In this document: in pieces, positions 1 to 12,061 of the stretch
Layout of the letters: every line of letters starts with the position of its first letter
Position numbering within the stretch: the first letter of the stretch is position 1
Assembly: GCA_030068145.1 (NCBI GenBank)
Contig: JAPJBO010000384.1
Coordinates: 62,001 to 126,000 of the forward strand
DNA length: 64,000 nt
Source: Diplonema papillatum
Lineage: Eukaryota > Euglenozoa > Diplonemea > Diplonemida > Diplonemidae
Direction: 5' to 3'
Position numbers and translations under genes: made by a program
Notes under the pieces: model-generated
The model's input: only the letters and a program-made list of their open reading frames with translations
Told to the model about the DNA's origin: nothing
Databases searched by the model: none

Positions 1-48
1 AGACGAGGTAGGGACCTTCTCTCCGGGAGTATCCGGTTACTTTCAAAG
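1..48. repeat. Short dispersed repeat, copy 1
   Basis: About 45 bases resemble 32393-32440 (shared blocks GGGACC, TCTCTCCGGG and a following CCGGT stretch). No coding content is visible here. It lies 3' of the giant minus-strand gene. Confidence 0.4.
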
Positions 49-159
49 AAGGGTAAGGTGCCTTAGGGGACTAGTCCCTGTCGGAAATTGTTTTCCTCGA
101 TTCAGGAAAATATGGGTCCAAAATCTGGGGTCCAAATTCTGGGTCCAAAATGTGGCGCG

Positions 160-275
160 CTATTTCGTTGACATCACTACCCTGAGCCCAAATCCTGGAC
201 GTGGTTTCAGGTGGCAAATTTGGCAAATGATCATGATCAGAAGGTCTGTTCAGTTTCCTCACACATTGCATGTGG
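160..275 (+). repeat. Dispersed 120-bp repeat at the 3' end of the giant gene
   Basis: The stretch from TTTCGTTGAC through GTGGCTAA is repeated with moderate divergence at 43805-43935 in the same orientation. The stop codon at 259-261 of the minus-strand gene falls inside it, so the last few residues of that protein are repeat-derived, or the true end is upstream. Confidence 0.6.
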
Positions 276-3200
276 CTAAAAAAAAAGGTGGGCTCATGGG
301 TACGGGCACACAAGCATGCAGAATACCTTCGTCGGTATCGGAGCCGCAGGACGTCCGGTCGGACTGCGTGTCGGAGTCTTGCTCTGCGTGGCCCGGGCCG
401 CGGCCTCCTTCGGCTTCGATCCCGTCGGGCATGTCTTCTTGGCCCGGTTGCCCATCGTCCGACTCTCTTCCCTTTTCCCGGGCCACCGGGGCGAGCCGGA
501 ACGCGGTCGTCTCGTGCGCGAGGGCGTGCGCCAGCTGCATGGCGAGCGCCTGCCTTTCGGACCAAGACGCGGGCCTCTCCCAGCTGCCCGCCGCCAGCCG
601 GTTCGAGAAGTACAGGTCTCCCCCGCTCTCCGCGGGGCGCAGGCCAGGATCCGGCGCCGCGAGGTGCCGCAGCGGCGCTTCGGCGCGTCGGGCAATCGCC
701 CGCTCCGCGTCGGCTTCCTCCGTGCCGGGCGCGAGTCCCAGCCGCCGTTCGCTGTCCGCCTTTTCCTGCTTCGCCGCGTCGCGCTTGTACAGGCACAGGG
801 CCGGTTTAATCCCCCGGTCTGCCTGCGTCGCAGGATCGGCAGGCGCGTTCAGTGCCAGTTTCTTGCTGGCTGCCGCCTCGTCGTTGTCGTCCGGAGATGT
901 GTGTTGCTGCTGTTCTTGTTCTTGCTGTGTGCCTGCCGCATGGCTACTGCCAGAACATGCGTTCGATGCTGGCTTTTTGCTGTCGTCGTCGTCGTCGTCC
1001 GGAGATGTGTGTTGCTGTGGTTGTTCTTGCTGTGTGCCTGCCGCAGGGCTACTGCCAGCACGTGCGTTCGATGCTGGCTTTTTGCTGGCTGCTGCCTCGT
1101 CGTCGTCGTCGTCCGGAGATGTGTGTTGTTGTTGTTGTTCTTGCTGTGTGCCTGCTGCAGGGCTACTGCCAGCACGTGCGTTCGATGCTGGCTTCTTGCT
1201 GGCCGCCGTCTCGTCGTTGTCGTCCGGAGATGCGTATTGTTGTTGTTGTTCTTGTTGCGTGCCTGCCGCTGGTTTCTCGCTGCCCGCCACCCCACCACCG
1301 TTTTCTGCCGACGTGCGTTTCGGGCTTCCTGACGCCTGGCTACCGCCCGCAGCAGCGTCCTCCAGCACGACGGACACCTCGCCCCCGGCTGCTTCTCCGC
1401 TGCGGCCGAGTGCCTGCGGGAGGCGGGAGGAGACGACCTGCGCGGATGCGTCGACCAGGGACTCGAACGCGTCTCGGAACAGGACGACGAGCTGCTGGAG
1501 CTTCCTGCCGTCGATCCAGCGGGCGAGGTTGGTCACGCCCTCCATGGGATCCGCCACCACCAGCGCCGTGTGCCACCGAGCGCTCTCCTGGTTCCACTTC
1601 CACGCGGGCGCGTGGTCCTTCTTAACGTACCGCCAGGAGCCCGCCCGCGAAAACCGCGTTTCGTACGCGATCCTCTGCTTCGCGATCTTCGCGCTCGGGA
1701 ACACGACGGCGTCGGTCTCGTGCCGGAAGTCCCACCCGTAGTGCCGGAAGAACGCCAGGAGCGCCTCTCCCGTATGCGGCGACCGGTGCTCCGCGGCTAG
1801 ATAGTCCACCTGAGGGACACCGTCGGATCCGCTTTGGAAGGCGTCGTACTTGACGAGCAACGGGTCGATGTATTCGTACGGCAAGTGCTTGCTCCTGCAC
1901 CACCGACCAATAAAGTCGATCGCGAGCACGAGGAGGGCGTACGACGACAGCAACGCGTCTCGCCCCGACGACCGCACCGCGCCGGACTGCTTACCCCAGT
2001 TTTTGACGACCGCGAAGAACCCGTGCCACCCCGGGTTCTTCCGGATGTTGTCACGGATGTACTGCGTCCCCCGCGGGCCCGTGAACCGGAGGGAGAGGTC
2101 GAAGTCGCGGTGGAACATCAGCGGGAGCGCCCAGGTGGCCGAGTGCCCGGGCCGCAAGTACACGCTGGCAAAAGTCGCCTCCGGCCGCTCGGCCACCGCC
2201 GAAAACCCCGCCAGGATCCGGCTGTGCTCGGGCGCCGGGGCCGCGAGGTCCGACAGCGCGCGGAGCGCCGAAATCTCGGAGTCCAGGCGTACAAACACGT
2301 CGCGGCCGAGCGCCGCCGCCCCCGCCGCCGCCGCGGGCTTCCGTTGTGCAACCCCCGTGGGAGCGTGGTGCCGTGGGTTGGGGGGAGCAGCAAGCTCGTC
2401 GCTGCCGGCGTACGAGTCTGAATCCGAACCCGAATCCGAACCCGAATCGGTCGAGTCTCCGTCCCCCTCGCTGCGCTCGCCGGGGTCACCGGCGGCGTCT
2501 ACCGTGGGAGCTTGCGCGGGTGCAGCGGCGGAGGGATGCCCGAAAGCCCGGAACTCCTTGCTCCACACCGCCTCGACTGCGGCGGCGCCGCCCAGCGCGG
2601 CGACGATCGCGCGCCGCAGCGCGGCTTCCGACACTTTCCTCGGCGGCTCGTCGCCTTCGTTCGCTACGCCGTCATCTTCGTCGAGGTCCCGCCTCAGCCT
2701 CGCCTGCAGGTCCACCAACGCCGGCTGTCCCCGAGCGCCGTTCGTCTCCGCGTCATCGGAGCACCAAGCGTCGGCCCAGATCCGGATGACGATGGTGCGG
2801 GCCTCGTCATTGTCCGGCCGGTGCGCCGGGAGCCGGGGCTCGTACTTGACGATCGGGACGCGCGCGAGCTTGACGGCTTGCAGGCCGGACCCCGCGAAGT
2901 GGGGCGAGTTCAGGGCTTTGAAGTCCTCCCCGGCAGCCCCGTCTTGGTCCGCCGCACTCGAAGCCGAGCTTGCCTCATCGCCGCCGGCTTCGAGCTCGTC
3001 CGCCTCGGGTGGTGGGTCAGCGCTGCCGTCGTTGCCGCCGGCGCCGCCGTCTTCGTCATCGTCACCACTCCCGCGCGCCTGCAGCAGCGCGCGCAGCTGC
3101 TGCTCTGTCGCGGCGATCTTGGCTTCGAGGTCCGCCGCCTCTTCGAGCCTCTGGCGGTCGCTGCTCGTAGCTTGCCCTTGGATCGAGCTAGCTTCGGGTT

Positions 3201-6200
3201 GAATCGTGCTCGTTTCGCATTGAATCGAGCTGGTTTCGGGTTGAATAGAGGTGATTTCGGGTTGGATCGTGCTCGCTTCGGGTTGAATCGAGCTAGCTTC
3301 GGGTTCGATTTCGGGTTGAATCGACCTGGCGTGCGATTGAATCGCATCGCGGACGGAGGAGAGCCGCTGCTTCAACTCTTCGACCCGACGGGAGACTTCC
3401 GCGATTTCATCGCCCCCGGCCGCCGCCGGGGCGTCGCTCGAGGGGGGCTCCCCGTGGTACTGCCACGGGGTGACGGGCGGCGCGTCTGCGTGCTTGAAGA
3501 ACGTGCCCAGCTTCGACAGGAACTTCCAGATCCCGCCGACGACCTTGACTTCGTCGGCGTGCAGCTTCCAAGAGACGCCCTGCGAGCTGACTTTTTTGGT
3601 CGTTTTGTCCAACAGGGCGACCGCCAAATCGAGATCCGAGCTCTGCGACTGGGCGAGGCCCTGGTGCGAGGATCCGAAGACGCTCAGGAAGAGGTCGAAC
3701 TGGGACTCGTCCCAGATGTTGCCCTTCGCGTCGTGCCGGAGGCCGCCTTTTAGCCGGAAGGCCTGCCGCGTCAGCACCTCGACCTGCGCCCGCACCGCGA
3801 GCTTCTCTTCGTACTCCCGCTGCGTCTCCTTCACCGCGCTTGCCCGGTCCACGTGAGCGTCGGCCACGTCGGACAACGCTCGCCCCGCTTCCCGCAGCGC
3901 TGCCCGGACCTGCGTTTCGGCGTCGGTTCCCCCGTCCATCGCCAGCGCTTCGGACGCGGCGTCGCCGCCGAGCTCCGCGTGAAGGTCGGCGTTCGCGCCG
4001 GGTTGGCGGCCGGGGCTTCCGGTTTCGTCGGCAGCGCTGGGGGTGTCAGCACCGGAAATTCGAGCGTTGGGAGTGTCAGCACTGGAAATCCGAGCGCCGG
4101 GGGTTTGAGCGTTGGGGTCACAAGAGGTTGTAGCGTCGGAGGTTTGAGCACCGGAAATTGGAGCGCCGTGGGTCCCAGCACCCGGGGACTGTCCACCGGA
4201 CACTTGACCGTCGGGGATCCGAGCACTGCCGGGTTGGGCACGCGAGGGTTGAGTGCGAGTCGGCAGCGGCGGCTCCGCGGCCGCGGGGCCTGCCTCCTTG
4301 ACTAAGTCGGCGAGAGCGTCCGGAGACGTGGCGAACCTCTTGACCAGCCGCAGCGCCCGGCGCAGGGCCGCGTCCCCGCGGCCGCGTTGCGTGCCGGCCG
4401 CCCCCGCCCGCGTCGCGGACTGCGCGCGCTGCCACGCGCGGATGGGCAGCTGCACGGGCGCCCCGCAGAACAGCTCCGCCACGCGGGCCAGGAACGAAAG
4501 GTAGTCCCTCGGCCGCCTCACGGACCGCATCCCCTGCGCGACCGCGATGCCGAGCCGCGCGACGCCGCCGGCGTCGCGGGGGTACCCTTGCGCGAGGTAC
4601 CCGAGGCAGTCGCGCAGCAGGTCCTGGTGCAGGACGATGAGGTCCGGCCGCAGCTCCGTCGGCTGGTACAGGCGCCGCTCCAGGGCTGCTTTCCGGCCGA
4701 GCGTGCCTGTGTGGTGCGGTCGGTGGTTTACCGTTGAATCGGAATCGGGCTGGGTCTGAGGTTGAATCATTTCAGGTTGAATCGGGCTGGTTTCAGGTTG
4801 AATCAGGCTGGTCTGAGGTTTGATCAGGCTGGTTTCAATCAGATTGAATCGGGTTGGTTTCATTTTGGGTTGAAGTGGAATCAGGCTGGTCTGAGGTTTG
4901 ATCAGGCTGGTTTCAATCAGATTGAATCGGGTTGGTTTCATTTTGGGTTGAAGTTGAATCAGGCTGGTTTTGGGTTGAGTCGGGCCGGTTTCAGGTTGAA
5001 ACGAGGGGTATTCTGAAGAATATGTCAGACATGTGAAGGGCAATCTGAAAATATGTCGGGCAGACGCACACGACGACCCTTGCTTTGTTTGTGCGTACCG
5101 TACGTGTGCAAACCCTGCTTTGAGTGATTTAGCACAGCACGCTGTCATCCGACACTTTTTGATACACACAAGCAAGCTTGCTACCATAAAAAAAGGCACA
5201 CCTGGCAGCAAGACAGCCGACCCGGGCCGCTTCATGCGCGCTAAGGCGGGGGGCGTCGGGTCGCTGGGGCGGAGCTTCATGCTGGAGTCGGCGCCGAAGA
5301 CGCGGTCGGTTTTGTCGTACCCGGTTGCCACTCGCAGCACGATTTCCCGCACGTAGTCCGGTTGGGCGGAGAGGACCCAGGCGAGGTTCGGGACGGAGGG
5401 GGCCAGGTGCCGCGAGTACAGCCACGACGCGGCGCGGATGACGTCCGCGTGCTTGCGCATGGCGTTCCAGCGGGTGAACTTGACCTTGAGGGGGACGGCC
5501 CGCTTGCTGGCCGCCTGCATCGACCGCGACGTCATGATGCGCTGCGCGATCTCGACTCGCCACACGGCTTTCGCGGCGGTCACGTTGGCCTGCATCCCCT
5601 GCACCAGCCGCAGCACAGACCAGCTCCGCGAGGCCCACGCGCTCCTCCAATACGCGTAGCCCGCCTGCTCCCAGCGGCTGTGGTACTTCGGGCACATGAA
5701 CTGCGCCAGCCGGGCCGCCTGTAAGTTCTCCGCACTCGTCGCGTACCTGCGTGAGCGGGTGGGGGTCGGTGTTGATGGTGCTGGTTTTTGTGGGATAAGA
5801 AATATTTTTGCGGTGGCCTCCGCCGGTCTGGTGGTCTGTGCTACCCTCCCATAAATTATTTTACGCTCGTTCTCTTCTCTACTCACTACTGGACTTTCAC
5901 TCTTTTTCTCTCCTTGGTGTCCTTGAGGATCAGTCCGAGTAAGTGCCATTTTTTTGTTTGTACGTGCCGGGGGAGGATTAGCCCGTTAGTGATTGATAGT
6001 GAGTGAATATGATCGTAAGGCTAATCTTCTCCCAAAAACGCTGCCAGTGTTGTCTTTCGTGTTTGCAAAGCATTGTTACTACAAAAAAAGACTCCTATGA
6101 CCGACACCACGAACACATTCGCAATGAAAAAGAGCAGGTGGGGGGGTTCAGCTTTCTTCAATACTAACAATCTTGCAGCGTGTTTTGGTGGTTGATCATA

Positions 6201-9200
6201 ATTCCGCCCCTCAAAATGACACAGGGTAAATACAAGTGGGGAAACGATCAACCGGTAGCTGTCTTTTTCGGTTGACTGGCGATTTACAAATCTGCGGACG
6301 GTGTTTTAGCTGACACTGATGGGCACCTCGAATCTATATACTACAAAATCTTATGCGCCGAAAGGCGCGAAACCAGCTTTTACACACTGGAATCAGTAAT
6401 GCCTGGTTCGTGCGGTGAGTATAATGGGTAACTCTAAGAAGGTGTCCGAGAGTGGTAAGGTATGGGAGTCATTCGGTGAGAAGGGATTCCCTTGAGAAAG
6501 GCGAAGTGCATACGCAGTCACGCGGTGGCCGTCCACGCACGGTTCGGTTTTGTACCGCAACGGGTGCAGCGCGAGCTCGTCCCACGTGTGGCACGACTGG
6601 CAGCTGTTGTTGCAGGCGCCCGTCCACGTCTCCTGGTACCGCTTGTCCGGCGGGCGGCCGTCGAACCGCTTCAGGACGCTTTCGCACACCTCGGGCGCGT
6701 ACCAGTACTCGCGCGGCGGTCTCCGGGAGCCTCCCTGCGGCCGGGTGCGCACGGCGGACCCGGGGCAGAGCACTTCTTCCCAGCGCGACATGTCGAGGAG
6801 CTCGTACGGCGTCAGCAGCGGGAGCTCGAACCGGGTTTCGAGGAAGGAGAACGCGTCGGCTTCGCTGGGGATCGGCTCGATCCGGGGCGTCCAGGCAGGG
6901 TCGACTTCCTTCACGCGGCGGCACCGCAGCGCCCGCGGGTCCGGACTTTGTCCAGCCGGCGCTGCGCCCTGGTGCAACCCGTCGTCCACTCCAAGGTCTT
7001 CGCTGCCGCCCGCAGGGGGGAGTTCTCCAACCGCCGCCGGCGTGGCGGTGCCGGGATCGGTCGTGCCGCTGCCTGGTCCAGCCGGCGCTGCGCCCTGGTG
7101 CAACCCGTCGTCCACTCCAAGGTCTTCGCTGCCGCCCGCAGGGGGGAGTTCTCCAACCGCCGCCGGCGTGGCGGTGCCGGGGTCGGTCGTGCCGCTGCCT
7201 GGTCCAGCCGGCGCTGCGCCCTGGTGCAACCCGTCGTCCACTCCAAGGTCTTCGCTGCCGCCCGCAGGGGGGAGTTCTCCAACCGCCGCCGGCGTGGCGG
7301 TGCCGGGGTCGGTCGTGCCGCTGCCTGGTCCAGCCGGCGCTGCGCCCTGGTGCAACCCGTCGTCCACTCCAAGGTCTTCGCTGCCGCCCGCAGGGGGGAG
7401 TTCTCCAACCGCCGCCGGCGTGGCGGTGCCGGGGTCGGTCGTGCCGCTGCCTGGCGGTGGGTGGGGGCGGGGGTGGTCTTGGGTTGGCGGTGCGGCGCCG
7501 CTGTCTGGCGCCCGCGGAGGGGTTGCCGCAGGTTGATCCCGCGGCAGAGTTTGCGAGGTGGCGCTCGGCTCGGACACTCCGGACGGCTTCGGTTGTCCAT
7601 CCCCCAACGGGCCGGCTGCGGGCGGCGTGTCCGCACGGGGTTGCGGTGCTTCGGCTGGGGCTCCGCCGTCTCGGGCGGGCGGGTGCGATGACGCCTTCGC
7701 CGCATCCGGGGACGGCGCGGACGGGTCGCCGCCCGAGAGACGGCCCGGGCTGCCGCTCCCGAACGGGGAGCCCCACGCCTCGCCCTGCCTTGGCTTCGGC
7801 GGGCCGGGTGCCTTGTCGAACGAGGCGCCGCTGCACAGACTCGCCGAGGTCCGTCGTTCGGCCGAGCCGAACGACGGACCCCCGTACAGCCTCCACGGGC
7901 TGAACTGCGCGTACGCAGCCGCAGCGTCGTCGGCTCCCTCCGACGCCGGCGCCTCGGCCTCCGCGGCGGCCTGGGGCGAGGACACCTGCCGAGCGCCGGT
8001 TTCAGCAGCGTCCTTGGCGGCGTTGCCGGGAGTAGCCCCTCCCTCGCCGCCTGTCGAAGCAGCGACTGCTGGCGCCTGCCCGCCGGCTCTTTGCGGAAGC
8101 TCTGCTTCCGTAGACGAGAGAGCGCCGGTGCCTGCGGAAACAGGGACCGTTGCCAGCGCCGCGCTGTGCACCTGAGAACCGCTTCCGACCGACGAAGGCG
8201 TGTCTGCTGGTCCTTCTGACGACGCAGCTTCGACGACGCGTTGCGTTGTCCCGCCGTCTGGTTCGGTGCCGGCTCCTTGCGGAGGCTTTGCGCCGTGGGG
8301 CCGCGCAGGGCTCGATCCTGCAGGCAGCGCGGCCGCCTCCCCGGCTTCCCTCGCCTTCGCGGCGCACCACAGGGCCCACTCCCCAAGGGTATACCCGTCC
8401 ACGCGCGCGTCCAGGTTCCCGCCGCACGCACGCAGCTGCGCCTTGACCCACGTCTCGCACTCGGCCAGCGTGCCCCCCGACTTTCCCTCAGGCGAAACAC
8501 GCGGCGAAGGCGGCGATACTCCCTCGTGGATTCCGGACGAAGCTAAGCCCGGATCCGCTGTGTTCGAAGCGTCGGAACCCACTGGCGTCGCGGTCTCGAC
8601 CTCGTTTTCGGCGGCGCTAGCGGGATCCAGGTGCTGCGGCGCCGAATCTCGTGGCATGCCGTCGTTGTCGATGCCCTGGGCCCCGCGGCTGCCGGCGGGT
8701 GCCGGGTTCTGTCCAGCTTGCCACGCAGCCCATTCCTCGGGAGTGTACACCTCCTCATCATCAGCGCCGGCCTCCATCCCCGGCGCTTCGGTTCCCCAGG
8801 GCGACTCCACGGGGTTCTTTCCCGCAGGCGGCCCCTTTTTCCCGGGAGCGGCGTACCCCTCCTCATCACCAGCGCCTGCCTCCTTCGCCGGCGCTTCGGT
8901 TCCCCAGGGCGACTCCACGGGGCTCTGCTGCGCAGCCTCCCACGCGGCCCACTCCTCCGCCGTGTACTCATCCCGCTGGGTGGTCCCTTGGGCGGTGGCC
9001 TCAGTTCCCCCGGGTCCATTTTTCGCGGGGCTTCGCGTGTGCCCAACCTGCTCGGAGCCGCCCGCTGTGGTGCCGGTCTCTTCCCCAACCCCGTTTCCGG
9101 CAGGCGACGCCAGCCCGGGGCTTTGATGCGCAGCAGCGCATTCCTCCGCCGCGGACCCCTCCCGCCTGGAGCCGCCCAGCACGGCTTCTGGGGCGGGGGA

Positions 9201-10145
9201 CTCGGTGCCGGTCTCTTCCCCGGGTTCATTCCCCGCAGGCGACCGATTCTCCCCGGGGCTTCGTTGCGCAGCAGCGCATTCCTCCGCCGCGGCCCCCTCC
9301 CGCCTGGAGCCGGCCAGCAGCACGGCTTCTGCAGCGGGGGTCCTGGCGCCGGTCCCTTCCCCGGGTTCATTTCCGGCAAGCAGCCCATTTTCCCCGGGGC
9401 TTTGTGGCGCAGCGGCGCATACCCCCATCCGCCCGGAGCTGTCGAGCACAGCGTCGTCCCCGGTTCCACTCCCGGCAGGCGGGCCCCCCGCGGGGGTCTG
9501 CTGCGCGGCCTCCCAGGCAGCCCACTCCTCCGCCGTATACTCGTCCGTTTCCTCCCTTCGATCCACCGGATCGCGAGCTTGCTCCGCTTCCCACGCTGCC
9601 CACTCCTCAAGGGTGTACCCCTCGGAGGGTGTGGCCGGTTGCGTGGCGACACCTAGGGCGTTGAGCACTTGCAGGGCTTTGCGGCTGTTCACGCGGGCGT
9701 ACACCGGCAACGCTGCGACGACGCCAGCAAGGCACGTCAGGAACGTGGCCTCGAAAGTGATCTGGAGGGTCCGCACGAGCGCCTTGTGCGGAGCGGTGTC
9801 GACGACATCGCCCGGCGGAGCTGCGGAGAAGACTTGCGCCTGGACCCGGACGATGTCCTCCTCCGCCTCTTCGAGCGCAGTTTGCACCCGGCCCGCCGCG
9901 AGCCACTCCAGGCGGGAGGCCCGGTGGGCTGCGAACTCGCCCATCCGGCAGCGGTCGCACGCCAAGAACGCCTTCGCGGCCTCCGGGCCGCCGTCCTCGG
10001 CCTTCCAATACACCAGGTAGCTCACCTCGCCCTTCGCCAACCGCCACGGCGTCCATCGCGGGCCGGCCGTGCCGCTCGCATCGTCCGGGTGCCCCGTGCA
10101 GTGCCGGGGGTAGCTCAACCCCCCATACAATACCGGTTTCCCCAT
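259..10145 (-). CDS. Giant terminal nucleotidyltransferase (TUTase/non-canonical poly(A) polymerase) with CCCH-like finger, 3 exons inferred
   Basis: Two long minus-strand frames join across phase-compatible GT-AG introns. The exons are 10145-6514, 5746-5202 and 4706-259, which sum to exactly 2,875 codons. The start is the ATG of MGKPVLYGG. Domains in order: degenerate EYTAEEWAAWEA motifs (roughly residues 190-420); four copies of a 42-aa repeat (895-1065); a CCCH-like finger with ELALHPLRYKTEPC (about 1185-1215, spanning intron 1); a helical region; the nucleotidyltransferase signature FGSSHQG...SDLDL (about 1731); FDLSLRFTGPRG carrying the likely third catalytic Asp (about 2261); VKNWGKQSG and a PAP-associated GEALLAFFRHYGWDF block (about 2374); then poly-Gln/poly-Asp repeats. 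The family adds U or A to RNA 3' ends. The insert between the second and third acidic motifs is unusually large. Seen: motifs and splice signals. Inferred: that all three pieces are one gene. Alternatively two genes meet near 6 kb. Confidence 0.72.
880..1290 (-). repeat. In-frame tandem repeat (about 115-120 bp units) in the nucleotidyltransferase C-terminus
   Basis: About four units encode SKKPASNARAGSSPAAGTQQ followed by Q-rich and D-rich runs. Length differences between units are multiples of 3, so the frame stays open. The product is a disordered charged tail. Confidence 0.75.
3170..3335 (-). repeat. Exonic minisatellite encoding SIQPE-type repeats
   Basis: About seven degenerate units of 21-24 bases encode variants of SSIQPEAS, STIQPEI and similar. 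They lie between two charged helical stretches of the nucleotidyltransferase. The same core sequence (GGTTGAATCGGGCTGG-like) forms the minisatellite in intron 2 at 4735-5005. Confidence 0.7.
4707..5201 (-). other. Inferred intron 2 of the nucleotidyltransferase gene, carrying a minisatellite
   Basis: The donor CCAG|GTGTGC ends exon 2 at 5202, and the acceptor CCACACAG ends at 4707. Both sides are phase 1, giving ...LPG-TLGRKAALERRL. The frame is also open through the intron, so retention is possible. The interior changes from GC-rich to AT-rich and holds a minisatellite at 4735-5005 with two near-identical 72-bp higher-order units. Confidence 0.6.
5747..6513 (-). other. Inferred intron 1 of the nucleotidyltransferase gene, carrying two dispersed repeats
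   Basis: The donor ACTGC|GTATGC follows the CCCH-like block at 6514. The acceptor is CGCTCACGCAG at 5747. Joining keeps the frame (...VTA-YATSAENLQ). The intron contains repeat pieces found elsewhere: 5938-6035 recurs at 59000-59085 (opposite orientation), and 6165-6250 recurs at 23015-23115 (opposite orientation). The first ATG of the downstream frame (5949) lies in the first repeat, so it is an unlikely true start. Confidence 0.6.
6949..7452 (-). repeat. Four tandem 126-bp units, in frame
   Basis: Units begin near 6949, 7075, 7201 and 7327 and are almost identical. Each encodes 42 residues including GSGTTDPGTATPAAVGELPP and SEDLGVDDGLHQG. Near-identity of synonymous sites indicates recent expansion or conversion. 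Confidence 0.9.
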
Positions 10146-10202
10146 GGTCCCCGCCCCATGCACGAAAGGGTGCAGGTGGTATCGCCTGGGAACACCGGAG
10201 GG

Positions 10203-10500
10203 GTTTAGTAATAAGGCGCAGTACTGTCGTGCGTGTTTGATGTGAGCATCGATAATACGAATTGAAAAACACAAGCGGGGAACGAAAAGGGAGTCGAACT
10301 CCGTAGGTAGCGTATGAAACCTTGAGGGACTAGTCCTGTGTATCATTTTGTTCACCGTGGTGTTGTGCGCACCTTCGTTCTTCGTATCGGAGTTTCGCTC
10401 TTTTTGAACGCAGACCGATCCAGAGTTATACTCATCAGCGGGTCCTTTGGACAGGGACTTCGGTCCTGTGCCGGTGTGATCACAACAAGTTTCTGGGTTG
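10203..10500 (+). repeat. Dispersed 300-bp repeat just upstream of the giant gene
   Basis: The stretch from GTTTAGTAATAAG to TTTCTGGGTTGATG is repeated in the same orientation at 45311-45640, sharing blocks such as CCTTGAGGGACTAGTCCT and GGGTCCTTTGGACNGGGAC. It separates the real first exon from its partial copy at 10527-10735. Confidence 0.7.
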
Positions 10501-10526
10501 ATGTTCGGACGGGGGGAGCTCTCTCT

Positions 10527-10735
10527 TGAGCTATCTTCCAATACACCAGGTACTTCACCTCGCCGCTCGCCAACCGCCACGGCGTCCATCGCGGGCCGGC
10601 CGTGCCGCTCGCATCGTCCGGGTGCCCCGTGCAGTGCCGGGGGTAGCTCAACCCCCCATTCAATACCGGTTTCCCCATGGCCCCCGCCCCATGCACGAAA
10701 GGGTGCAGGCGGTTCGGGGGTTCGCTCTTAATCAA
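10527..10735 (-). pseudogene. Partial duplicate of the nucleotidyltransferase first exon
   Basis: The minus strand repeats codons 1 to about 48 of the giant gene (MGKPVLNGGLSYPRHCTG... to YLVYWK) and flanking 5' sequence with about 95% identity, then diverges. Only the 5' end is present. It lies upstream of the intact gene in the same orientation. Confidence 0.85.
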
Positions 10736-11116
10736 AAGTTAGAGCTCAACATCGGACGGGGACGTGCTGCCTGATTTGCTTCCTCTGTTTCTTCGTGTCT
10801 CATGCACATGTGTACGTACGCTTACTTTGGCCAGCCAAGGGAGACTTATGACAACAGAAACTACCACAGATCCGCAGTCGTTTCAGGAGACGAATATCCG
10901 AGCCGCAAACCCTAGCGCACGACTACAATCTGCACGTCTTCCCAGCCAGTTGGTTTCGCGCACGAATAGACCGCTGGGGCAATGAGAGCAAGAGGACGAG
11001 GGACTTCAGTTCAGCGGAGCAAGAGCGGGTTGGCGGAGCACAGCGACCGCGCGAAGACGATGATTCGAATGAGAGCACACGCCAGTAGCACGACACGGTA
11101 CGATCGAAGAAGGTCC

Positions 11117-11173
11117 CCGTATTGCTGTCGGAATGCGCTGGCCCGATGGGCTCTCTCTCCATCTGTAGGGTAA

Positions 11174-11217
<44 letters not shown>

Positions 11218-11332
11218 GTTACTGGGTGAACAATCCAACCCCTAGACAATTCTACCTGTCTAGGTTAGGAAGAGCCGACATCGAAGGATGAAAAAGCAAC
11301 GTCGCTATGAACGCTTGGCTGCCACAAGCCAA
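11117..11332 (-). rRNA. LSU (28S-type) rRNA fragment, domain V 3' part to domain VI
   Basis: On the minus strand, universally conserved LSU blocks appear in order: TTGTGGCAGCCAAGCGTTC, CATCCTTCGATGTCGGCTC, GGATTGTTCACCC, GAACGTGAGCTGGGTTTAGA, CCGTCGTGAGACAGGTTGG. Both ends break off abruptly, so it is a fragment and not a working gene. Confidence 0.88.
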
Positions 11333-12061
11333 GCCACCCAGTGACTAGTGCAGGCCATCCGCTGCAGATATTCTGCATTCTAACCTCAACTGCTGCTGTT
11401 TATTAGCAGTATATCAACAGGGGGCGGACCGGCTCAGTCGCGAGTTGCACCAACGTCGGAAGCGCGCCAAGAGTGACCCTTCCGGAGTCACATAGCAAAT
11501 GACTGGCTAAGTGCGATACTCATCAGCACGCCGGTGGCTCCCCTACTACTAACAGCAGCAAGGGTCCCAAATCTCAAATAGTGCATGCCGATGACTCCCC
11601 ACTATCGCAACAACACACAATCTCAAATGCGGAAATGTGCTGTAGCCAACACGTTGCACACTGTGCATGAAGCATGTGTAGAGCGTTCATCCCAATGGAG
11701 ATTCATGGACGGGATTGTGATTGACAGCCGACAGCTCCGGCAGGCAATGCAAGCAACCACGCGAAGAGGGTGGCTCGGATGAGTGCAAGCGCCTGAAGCA
11801 CGACTCGCACTCAGCGCCGCTGGCGGCTGGGGCGGAAAGCAGAGTGTCGGCCGGGCCCTTTCTTGGCCGAGGACTGTTGCCTCAGAGGAGGCACAGAGGC
11901 GTACGATCGAAGAGGGCAGCCACCCGGTGACTAAATGCAGGCCAACGCTCCAGATGCTCTGCAGGTTCTGCCAGGAGGGGGGGGGATTGGACCGGCGTTA
12001 GCGCATCTTCCAAGATCTCGTGCGCTCCGGCTGCGCGGCGATCCCCTTTTCACACCCGCGT
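11333..12061. other. No gene recognised; short repeats
   Basis: The stretch holds two related pieces (CACCCAGTGACTAGTGCAGGCC at 11336 and a variant at 11921) and ACGATCGAAGAGG motifs that also border LSU fragments at 11090 and 23650. No supported coding region was seen. Confidence 0.4.

Noticed and set aside
152..3753. Several 250-530 residue plus-strand frames opposite the nucleotidyltransferase
   Set aside because: They mirror a GC-rich coding strand. Only the minus strand carries recognisable catalytic motifs.
6949..7452. CRISPR-like array in the 126-bp repeats
   Set aside because: In-frame coding tandem repeat without spacers.
6452..9664. Plus- and minus-strand 300-530 residue frames over 6.4-9.7 kb
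   Set aside because: Shadows of the main minus-strand frame. Arg/Pro-rich translations with no domain.
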